DNA of 12,970 nt from Candidatus Dadabacteria bacterium (lineage in GTDB: Bacteria; J088): contig RFIY01000295.1 in assembly GCA_003695505.1 (NCBI GenBank), positions 1 to 12,970 of the forward strand, given 5' to 3'. Of the stretch, positions 7,190 to 12,970 are shown one piece after another; position 1 is the stretch's first letter; each line of letters starts with the position of its first letter. A program made the translations under genes and the position numbers. Under the pieces are notes generated by a model. That model saw only the letters and a list, made by a program, of their open reading frames with translations. It was not told the origin of the DNA and did not search any database.

Positions 7190-8517
7190 TGGACCTCGAA
7201 ACACTGCTCTACTGGATCACCCTGGCGTTGATCGGCCTTGGTTTCTGGTTCCTGGACAGACATCGAGAACGGCGCGCGCAACGGCGCGTGGCCGAAGCGC
7301 ACGAAATCGGCACCCACATCCCGGTATCGCTGTCACCGCGCATCGATCCAGAGCGCTGCATTGGCACGGCGGCCTGCGCCATGGCCTGCCCGGAAAAATC
7401 GATCCTCGAAATCGTCGGCGGCCGGGCGATACTGGCTCACGCGGCGCATTGCGTCGGGCACGGGGCCTGCTATCAGGCGTGCCCCGTGGATGCCATCGAT
7501 CTGGTCATCGGCAGCGAGCAACGTGGCGTCCACATTCCCCATATCCAACCCAATTTCGAAACCAACCGCCGCGGCATCTACATTGCCGGTGAGCTGGGTG
7601 GCATGGGGCTGATCGCCAACGCGATCCAGCAGGGAACCGAGGCCGCCGACTACATCGACCAGGATCTGGCCGACGACCCGGACGCAGTTACCGACTACGC
7701 AGATGTCGCGGTCATCGGTTCGGGACCGGCCGGTATCGCCGCGGCGCTTCGACTACACCAGCTTGGACGGCGCATCGCATGGTTCGATCGCTACGGCATC
7801 GGAGGTGCCGTCAATACCTATCCCCGGCAAAAAATTGTCATGACGCGCCCGTTCCACCTGCCAGGCTGGCGGCCAATTCGCAGCCGCGAACTGAGCAAGG
7901 AGCAGCTTGCCGACACCTTTCGCCGCGCAACGGATGATGCCGGAATCACGCCGAAAATCGCCGAGGTCACGGATATCACCGGCACGAACAATGCATTCCA
8001 GATCGTTGCAGCGAACAGTACGCCGACCGCGGCACGACGTGTACTGCTCGCACTCGGCCGCCGCGGCAATCCAAGGCGGCTGAATGTCCCTGGCGAAGAT
8101 CTGCCGTTCGTCACCTATGTCTATCGCGATGGCTGGCAATACGAAGGGCAACGGGTTTTCGTGGTCGGCGGCGGAGATTCAGCGGTTGAATCGGCGCTGA
8201 CAGCCGTTCGTGATGGCGCCGACAGGGTGATGCTCTGTTATCGCGGCGAACGGATCACCCGCGCCCGAGCGGCGAATCGTCAGCGCCTCGAACGCGCCGT
8301 TGACGCTGGCGAAGTCGAACTATTGCTGTCAGCCAACGTTACCCGCCTGGAACCGGACGGCACGGTGTACATTGACCAGAGTGGCCAACAACGCACCGTT
8401 TCCGCGGATATTGTCATCATCCAGATCGGCGGAGAGCCGCCGACCGAATTTCTGAACCGTCTCGGCATCGAAATGGACATCAAGCACGGCGAAACCATTG
8501 CCGGCCCGCGACGCTGA
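7189..8517 (+). CDS. Membrane-anchored ferredoxin-flavoprotein, TrxR-like NAD(P)H oxidoreductase
   Basis: 442 aa, last gene of the operon. One N-terminal helix (residues 5-22) followed by Arg-rich RHRERRAQRR anchors the protein with its catalytic part in the cytosol. A ferredoxin-like region (51-105) has two incomplete cluster motifs, C57-x5-C63-x3-C67-P and C88-x5-C94-x3-C98-P. The second Cys of each standard CxxCxxCxxxCP is Thr60 or His91. Then come RGIYIAGELGGMG (128-140), resembling the C-terminal FAD motif of thioredoxin reductases, an FAD Rossmann GSGPAG (177-182), an NAD(P) Rossmann VVGGGDSAVE (325-334) and IQIGGEPPTEFL (411-422). The TrxR redox CxxC is absent: the matching stretch reads VTYVYRDGW. 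The fold therefore resembles TrxR-like ferredoxin-NADP reductases with a displaced FAD motif. Likely role: exchange of electrons between NAD(P)H and the membrane cytochrome b through Fe-S clusters. The start overlaps the previous stop by one base (TGATG). Partner and direction are inferred. Confidence 0.87.
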   Translation: MDLETLLYWITLALIGLGFWFLDRHRERRAQRRVAEAHEIGTHIPVSLSPRIDPERCIGTAACAMACPEKSILEIVGGRAILAHAAHCVGHGACYQACPVDAIDLVIGSEQRGVHIPHIQPNFETNRRGIYIAGELGGMGLIANAIQQGTEAADYIDQDLADDPDAVTDYADVAVIGSGPAGIAAALRLHQLGRRIAWFDRYGIGGAVNTYPRQKIVMTRPFHLPGWRPIRSRELSKEQLADTFRRATDDAGITPKIAEVTDITGTNNAFQIVAANSTPTAARRVLLALGRRGNPRRLNVPGEDLPFVTYVYRDGWQYEGQRVFVVGGGDSAVESALTAVRDGADRVMLCYRGERITRARAANRQRLERAVDAGEVELLLSANVTRLEPDGTVYIDQSGQQRTVSADIVIIQIGGEPPTEFLNRLGIEMDIKHGETIAGPRR

Positions 8518-8533
8518 CTCCAAAAGCGTTGGT

Positions 8534-9331
8534 TCAGCCGAATCGCGTCACCACCTGATGTACGAGCCCCGGCATATGGCGCCCAAGGAACGCCGCGAAC
8601 TTGCCGTGTCCGGTAAAGACGAATTCGCGTTTGCGACGCCAGATTGCATCGACACAGACGCGACCCGCCCGGTCCGTCGGCCACATCAGGCGTGCAGGCC
8701 GCGGATCGGGTCGTTCCGGATGATAGACGCCGTCGTTGTCGACCCGTGCGATCTCGCTTTCGACGAAACCAGGTTCGAGCAGTGTAATTGACGCACCGGA
8801 GCCGGCAAGCTCCTGCGCCAGAGACAACGCCAGTCCGCGGATCGCGAACTTGCTGGCCGTATAGGGAGAAGTCTTCGGTGTCGCGATCACACCGCTGACA
8901 CTGCCGGTCACCGCGAAGCGCCCCTTGCGCTCGACCACATGCGGCCATGCCGCGCGCAACGTAAATACGGCGCCGAGCACGTTGACATCCATCTGCCGCC
9001 GCCACTGCTCGGGCGTAATGTCGGGAAAGGCACCCGTAACACCCATGCCAGCATTTGCGACCGCGACATCGAGGTGGCCGCATTCGTCGATGATCCGCGC
9101 GGCCGTTGTGTCGAGCGCCGCGGCATCGGTCACGTCGACCGGCATCGGCAACGCCTGCCCGCCGTTGTCCGCGATCTGAGCGGCCACGGCTTCGAGCGGT
9201 TCCGACCGTCTCCCGCTGAGAACGACCTGCCCGCCCCGCGCGGCGAATTCCCGCGCCATCGCCGCGCCAATGCCCGTCCCCGCACCAGTAATCCAGATGA
9301 CCTGGCGTGAAAATTGCGCCGTTGAACCCAT
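8534..9331 (-). CDS. Short-chain dehydrogenase/reductase (SDR), classical type
   Basis: 265 aa NAD(P)-dependent oxidoreductase, cytosolic. The Rossmann motif TGAGTGIG is at 15-22. D66-V67 precedes the adenine site, NAG is at 93-95 and Asn117 lies in MDVNVLG. The catalytic tetrad is completed by Ser144 (VTGSVSG), Tyr157 and Lys161 (PYTASK), followed by the EPGFV segment. Residues GRRSE after beta-2 (40-44) place Arg where many NADP-preferring members have it, so NADPH is likely. Length is standard for the family. Substrate cannot be told from sequence; the nearest generic description is a 3-oxoacyl-ACP-reductase-like or unspecific alcohol dehydrogenase SDR. The start is well supported by an AGAAGGAG Shine-Dalgarno 8 nt upstream. 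The gene converges on the electron-transfer operon with a 16-bp gap and diverges from the methyltransferase, so it is probably a separate transcription unit. Confidence 0.95.
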   Translation of the reverse strand: MGSTAQFSRQVIWITGAGTGIGAAMAREFAARGGQVVLSGRRSEPLEAVAAQIADNGGQALPMPVDVTDAAALDTTAARIIDECGHLDVAVANAGMGVTGAFPDITPEQWRRQMDVNVLGAVFTLRAAWPHVVERKGRFAVTGSVSGVIATPKTSPYTASKFAIRGLALSLAQELAGSGASITLLEPGFVESEIARVDNDGVYHPERPDPRPARLMWPTDRAGRVCVDAIWRRKREFVFTGHGKFAAFLGRHMPGLVHQVVTRFG

Positions 9332-9339
9332 GCCGAGTG

Positions 9340-9347
9340 CTCCTTCT
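9340..9347 (-). promoter_or_regulatory. Shine-Dalgarno of the SDR gene
   Basis: The complement reads AGAAGGAG, 8 nt before the ATG at 9331. It is the strongest ribosome binding site in the window and fixes the SDR start. Confidence 0.7.
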
Positions 9348-9379
9348 GCTCCGTTCGTCGAGTGCTACACTGTCTTGTC

Positions 9380-10099
9380 ATGGACAAGCCACGTTCCACC
9401 GACAGACTACCCGATCTGCGCGCTGCGGCGGCCGATGCGACGTTCCGTCTGTTCCGGCTGCAAACCGACCTGTACAATCGCTTTTCGTTGCCGGTCATTT
9501 CGACAGCACGCCCGTTCTCGTTCTACCGCAAGGCGTTTTTCGACAACCGCAGCGAACGCGCGGTACTCGACGAGCTGCAGGGAAAGGTCATCCTCGACAT
9601 TGGCTGCGGCTTTACGCCGTACATGCCCGACTCGATGTTCCAGGCCTGCCGGCGCGCCGGCATCGACTTCTACGGCGTCGATCCCAAGCTGGGGCAGAAG
9701 CCGCGCTTCAACCTGATCGATACTGTCGCGCGCTGGTCGACGAACCTGCGCGCGCCGATGGATCCGAACGCGCCTGGCGATGCCTGGCGCATCGGCGCCA
9801 TGGCCGACAACCTGCCGTTTGCCGATGGCGCGGTCGATCTGATTCTGTCGAGCTGGCTGCTCGAGGTCTGGCTCAGCGACCCGGACATTCTTGCATCCAT
9901 CTACCGCGAGTTTGCGCGCGTCCTCAAACCCGGCGGGCAGGCACGGCTGATGCCGCAGCCGAAGCTGACACCGGGAACGCGAGGGCGGGCCTTCGACGAC
10001 GCATTGCAGGCATTCGATGTACACCAGAAGCCGTTGCCCGTCGGCTCGCCCAATCTGTTTCCGCCCGCCTATCTGACCATCCTGACGCGGCGTTCCTGA
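9380..10099 (+). CDS. Class I SAM-dependent methyltransferase (substrate unknown)
   Basis: 239 aa cytosolic protein with a methyltransferase Rossmann fold. Motif I is VILDIGCGFTP (70-80), the acidic ribose-binding residue is D101 in FYGVDPK, motif III is GAMADNLPFADGAVDLI (139-155), and LKPGGQARL (182-190) follows. The last two are typical of the UbiE/methyltransferase-11 group. The 60-residue N-terminal helical part and the C-terminal NLFPPAYLTI may form the substrate cap. I chose the ATG at 9380; a GTG at 9362 would add six residues. Neither start has a Shine-Dalgarno, but TACACT (9366-9371) sits 8 nt before the ATG and resembles a -10 box, which raises the possibility of a leaderless message. 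The stop overlaps the response-regulator start by one base (TGATG), so the two are co-translated. No pathway context identifies the acceptor. Confidence 0.9.
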   Translation: MDKPRSTDRLPDLRAAAADATFRLFRLQTDLYNRFSLPVISTARPFSFYRKAFFDNRSERAVLDELQGKVILDIGCGFTPYMPDSMFQACRRAGIDFYGVDPKLGQKPRFNLIDTVARWSTNLRAPMDPNAPGDAWRIGAMADNLPFADGAVDLILSSWLLEVWLSDPDILASIYREFARVLKPGGQARLMPQPKLTPGTRGRAFDDALQAFDVHQKPLPVGSPNLFPPAYLTILTRRS

Positions 10100-10584
10100 T
10101 GGCGCTGTTTTCGCGAAAGGCCGCGCCACGGGGCCCTACGCGGGTCGATGAGGGCTGGTTCATCGACGACGACCCCGATATGCGCACGATCATCGAGCGG
10201 CTGTTCTCGAACGCGGGACAACGCTTGCGCCTGTTCGCGGACGCAGACGCGGCGCTCGACGCGCTGCAGGAGCAACGGCCCCCCTTCATTCTGGTCGACC
10301 TCGATCTGCCGGGCACCGACGGCTTTGCGTTCGCCCAGACGGCGCGAACGCGTCCGGATTGCAGCGACCTGGTCCTGATTGCCTTCACGTCGTCGCACGA
10401 GTGGATCGTCGGCGACCGAGTCAGACAAAGCGGCTTCGACACGATCATCACGAAGCCTCTGGCTGCGGCGGATCTCGTCGACACGCTCTGGCGGGAACTG
10501 GCCGATCGGGGTCTGGTGCCTCGTGACACGCGGCCTTCTGCGCCCGAAGAACCCATCGAAGACTTCGACTTCACGGCGGATTGA
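10099..10584 (+). CDS. Single-domain response regulator (receiver domain only)
   Basis: 161 aa CheY-like receiver without an output domain. Conserved sites are present: acidic pair D23/D24 (FIDDDPD), phospho-acceptor D67 (ILVDLDLPGTDG), T97 (IAFTSS) and K119 (ITKPL). A short Arg/Lys-rich N-terminal lead of about 18 residues and an acidic Pro-containing tail (about 145-161) flank the domain. With no DNA-binding or enzymatic output it would act by protein-protein contact or as a phosphorelay intermediate. No histidine kinase is in the window. The start at 10099 shares one base with the stop of the methyltransferase; the open frame extends far upstream but only as a shadow of that gene. The secreted peptidase begins 2-11 bp downstream, so the three genes may form one operon. 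Confidence 0.92.
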   Translation: MALFSRKAAPRGPTRVDEGWFIDDDPDMRTIIERLFSNAGQRLRLFADADAALDALQEQRPPFILVDLDLPGTDGFAFAQTARTRPDCSDLVLIAFTSSHEWIVGDRVRQSGFDTIITKPLAAADLVDTLWRELADRGLVPRDTRPSAPEEPIEDFDFTAD

Positions 10585-10595
10585 CCTTGTTGCCG

Positions 10596-12970
10596 GTGGG
10601 ACGTCGCGAGCATCGAGCAGGCGCTGCGGCGTCGTTTTCGCGCACATCCCGCCTGCTTCTCTGGCTACCGTTGACGCTCTGCGCGAGCTTCGCTGACGCG
10701 GCCGTGCCGGCGACGTTCACGACGCTGCCAAATGACCTGAACGACGACTGGCAACTGATTTCGACGATTCCCGAGCGCGCCGGGCGCATCCACGACAGTG
10801 AGCGCGCGCTCGGTTCGGGCAGCCGTGTGGACCGCGCCTGGCAGATCACGAAAGGTCGCTGGGATGTGCGGATCGCGATCCTCGATTCCGGCATCAAGTG
10901 GGATGAGCGCGACCTGCTCTACAAGGTCTGGCTCAACCCGGCGGAGCTGGCGCACGCGACGCCGGAAGCCGGTCTGACGACCCCGACGTCGGCCGCCGTG
11001 CTGTTCGACGGGCCGATCGACTGTACGACCTGGACCGCCTCGCCGCCGGACATCAACGGCGACGGGGTGTTCAATCTGGAGGACTACCTGTGCGACGCTC
11101 GCATCGATCCGACCGCCGGTGTCGATGTCGCCGATGACATCATCGATCCATCCGATCTGATCGCGCTGTTTAGCAACGGCATCGACGAAGACGGCAATGG
11201 CTACGTCGATGACATCGCCGGCTGGGATGCGATGTGGGACGACAACAATCCCTACGACGACACGCGCTACGGACACGGCACCGGCGAGGCAGAGGACTCG
11301 GCCGCCGAAACGGACAATGGTTTTGGCGGGGCCGGTGTCTGCGCGAACTGCCCGTTCGTCCCCGTTCGTGTCGGAGATTCGTTCATCACGGACATCAACA
11401 GTTTCGTCGACGGCGTGCAATATGCACTGAGTGTGTCGGCGACGGTCATTCAGGAAGCCCTCGGCGCACTGAACTTTAACGACGATGTGCGCCGCGTCGT
11501 CGATGCGGCCTGGGATCGCGGCGCGGTCGTGATCGGCAGTGCCGCCGACGAGCTGAGCTACCACCAGAACCCGCCCGGCTACGCCGACCGTGTCGTGTAT
11601 ACGAATGCCGTCGCCTACAACGCACCCGAAATCGATCAGGCGACGTCGTTTCTCGGGTTGAGCTCCTGCACAAATTACGGCATTCGCGTCGATGTCAGTA
11701 CGGCGTCGGGAAGTTGCTCGTCGGGTGCCGTCGGCCGGCTTGCAGGTGTCGCCGGGTTGATCGCCAGTGCGGCTCGCGATGTGAATTTGAACCCGCCGCT
11801 GCACCCCGGCGAACTGGCGACGCTGATCCGCATAACGGCCACCGATCTGAACAACCGCGACGATCCGGCGCGGGCCACAGCCTGGCTGACCTGGCCGGGC
11901 TGGGACACGATCAGCGGCTACGGGCGTGCCGACGCGGAAGCGGCCGTTCGCGCCGCGGCCACCGGCGCGATTCCCCCGGTCGTGGACATTCGTACCCCGC
12001 ACTGGTTCGCGCAACTGCCACCAACGGCAACAACCGTTGAGATTCGCTCTTCCGTGCGCAGTTTCCGCAGCGAAGCCGTGCGCTGGAACCTCTATGTCGC
12101 GCCGGGAGGCGATGTGCGTGACGACGCGCTGCAACGGGTCGCCTCCGGCAGCGGTACGTCGGCGATCTCGATCGCGGAGACCGTGCAGTTGCCGCGCCCG
12201 TCCTCACTGCCTCCCTGGCCGTGGCGCGAAGCGATCACGATCGTCATCGAGGCCGAGGACGCCGGAGGGCGGCGCGGTCGCGAACGGCGTGTGATCTTCC
12301 GGCAGCAGGACCGCGACCTGCGCCGCGGCTTCCCACTGGCGCTCCGCGGCAGCCTCGAACCGTCGCCGAAAGCGGCCGACCTCGACAGCGATGGCGCTGC
12401 AGAGATCATTCAACTCAGCAACGACGGTCGACTCCACGCCATTCGCACGGACGGAAGCGAACTGCCGGGGTTTCCGGTTGCCCTGACGCCGCGTGTCCGT
12501 GGGCGCGACGCATTCGCCGTCGTCGCCGGGCGAACCGCCGTCGGCTCCCCCGCGATTGCCGATCTGGATGGCGACGGCCGCTCCGAGATCGTCACGACCG
12601 ACCTCGAAGGCTTCGTTACGGTGGTCGATTCCACGGGCGCGATCCGCTGGCAGTGGACACCGTTCGCGGACCGCCCGGCGCTGGCAGCGCGAACGGCGCC
12701 GGACCGTCGCCTGCACGACAGCATCTTCGTGTCACCGGTCGTCGCCAACCTGGATCCGACGGGACCGCCACACATCATCGTCGCCGCCGAAGACGGCCAG
12801 CTTTGGGTCCTGAACGCCGAAGGTGACGTCCGCGAGGGTTTCCCGGTCACCGTGTCGCATCCTTCTACCGGCCGGCTCGAACGCATCACCGCCCATCCGG
12901 CGGTCGGCGACATCGACGGCGACGGCCGCCCGGAAATCGTCATCGGCAGCAATGAGTTTCGTCCATCGGC
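10596..12970 (+). CDS. Secreted S8 (subtilisin-like) peptidase with FG-GAP propeller (3' end beyond window)
   Basis: Open frame of at least 791 codons running off the edge. The n-region with several Arg and core LLLWLPLTL form a signal peptide, cleaved near residue 35 (ADA/AVP). The peptidase domain has Asp97 (IAILDSGIK), His227 (RYGHGTG) and Ser376 (SCSSGAVGRLAGVAGL) in triad order. Two calcium-type loops are inserted: DINGDGVFNLEDYLCD and NGIDEDGNGYVDDIAGWD, the latter usual in bacterial S8 proteins. The oxyanion-hole Asn of the common AAGN motif appears as Asp318 (GSAADE), so activity or specificity may differ. After a beta-rich linker (about 460-575), FG-GAP/integrin-alpha-like repeats begin: DLDSDGAAEI, DLDGDGRSEIV and DIDGDGRPEIVIGS. 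Start codon is uncertain: GTG 10596, or TTG 10587 with GGCGGA 6 nt upstream. Probably a cell-surface or secreted Ca-dependent protein. Function with the upstream regulator is unknown. Confidence 0.88.
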   Translation, partial: MGRREHRAGAAASFSRTSRLLLWLPLTLCASFADAAVPATFTTLPNDLNDDWQLISTIPERAGRIHDSERALGSGSRVDRAWQITKGRWDVRIAILDSGIKWDERDLLYKVWLNPAELAHATPEAGLTTPTSAAVLFDGPIDCTTWTASPPDINGDGVFNLEDYLCDARIDPTAGVDVADDIIDPSDLIALFSNGIDEDGNGYVDDIAGWDAMWDDNNPYDDTRYGHGTGEAEDSAAETDNGFGGAGVCANCPFVPVRVGDSFITDINSFVDGVQYALSVSATVIQEALGALNFNDDVRRVVDAAWDRGAVVIGSAADELSYHQNPPGYADRVVYTNAVAYNAPEIDQATSFLGLSSCTNYGIRVDVSTASGSCSSGAVGRLAGVAGLIASAARDVNLNPPLHPGELATLIRITATDLNNRDDPARATAWLTWPGWDTISGYGRADAEAAVRAAATGAIPPVVDIRTPHWFAQLPPTATTVEIRSSVRSFRSEAVRWNLYVAPGGDVRDDALQRVASGSGTSAISIAETVQLPRPSSLPPWPWREAITIVIEAEDAGGRRGRERRVIFRQQDRDLRRGFPLALRGSLEPSPKAADLDSDGAAEIIQLSNDGRLHAIRTDGSELPGFPVALTPRVRGRDAFAVVAGRTAVGSPAIADLDGDGRSEIVTTDLEGFVTVVDSTGAIRWQWTPFADRPALAARTAPDRRLHDSIFVSPVVANLDPTGPPHIIVAAEDGQLWVLNAEGDVREGFPVTVSHPSTGRLERITAHPAVGDIDGDGRPEIVIGSNEFRPS

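Noticed and set aside
8511-8533. Terminator in the convergent 16-bp gap
   Set aside because: Only a 5-bp ACGCT/AGCGT pairing with a long loop and no T-run on either strand.
9307-10098. N-terminal extension of the response-regulator frame
   Set aside because: Arg/Ala-rich shadow of the methyltransferase; the receiver domain begins properly at 10099.
10665-12134. 489-codon minus-strand open frame
   Set aside because: Antisense to the S8 peptidase, which has D/H/S motifs and a signal peptide in its frame. The antisense product is an Asp/Val/Arg-rich low-information shadow.
1-12970. CRISPR array, tRNA/rRNA genes, insertion sequences or integrase genes
   Set aside because: No direct-repeat array, no tRNA-like cloverleaf noticed, and no transposase or integrase motifs in either strand's plausible coding frames.

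Overview
The window is GC-rich and densely coded, with genes that abut or overlap by a few bases. It contains Sec signal peptides, a lipoprotein lipobox and an outer-membrane beta-barrel candidate ending in Phe, so the host is a diderm (Gram-negative) bacterium. The MiaB radical-SAM loop (EGCDNVCTFC) and the S8-peptidase/FG-GAP protein look to me more like Myxococcota, Desulfobacterota or related high-GC proteobacterial lineages than enteric Gammaproteobacteria. This is an impression from memory, and the sequence alone does not fix the taxon.

Layout. (1) 1-1199, minus strand: miaB, the tRNA methylthiotransferase, cut by the window edge so that its C-terminal end is missing. (2) 1200-1551: a divergent non-coding region with one weak promoter candidate and a small inverted repeat. 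(3) 1552-8517, plus strand: six genes that overlap or lie 5 bp apart and read as one operon. In order they encode a five-helix membrane cytochrome b with two H-x13-H pairs, a 17-heme and a 13-heme periplasmic cytochrome c, an 8-heme cytochrome lipoprotein, a likely outer-membrane beta-barrel, and a membrane-anchored ferredoxin-flavoprotein of the thioredoxin-reductase type. (4) 8534-9331, minus strand: a short-chain dehydrogenase, convergent with the operon. (5) 9380 to the window end, plus strand: a SAM methyltransferase, a stand-alone response-regulator receiver domain, and a secreted S8 peptidase with an integrin-like FG-GAP propeller that runs off the edge.

How the central operon may work. 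Topology and cofactors suggest a complete electron path across the whole envelope. NAD(P)H would be oxidised by the cytosol-facing FAD/Fe-S protein (7189-8517). Electrons would pass to the two b hemes of the inner-membrane protein (1552-2427), through the 17- and 13-heme periplasmic cytochromes, and then to the 8-heme lipoprotein and the beta-barrel at the outer membrane. The pathway could equally run inward. In total 38 CXXCH c-heme sites are encoded. This has the logic of a porin-cytochrome extracellular electron-transfer conduit (MtrCAB/PioAB or Geobacter Omb-Oma-Omc), but the components are not recognisable members of those families and include their own NAD(P)H module. It is the most interesting content of the window; its function is inferred, not shown.
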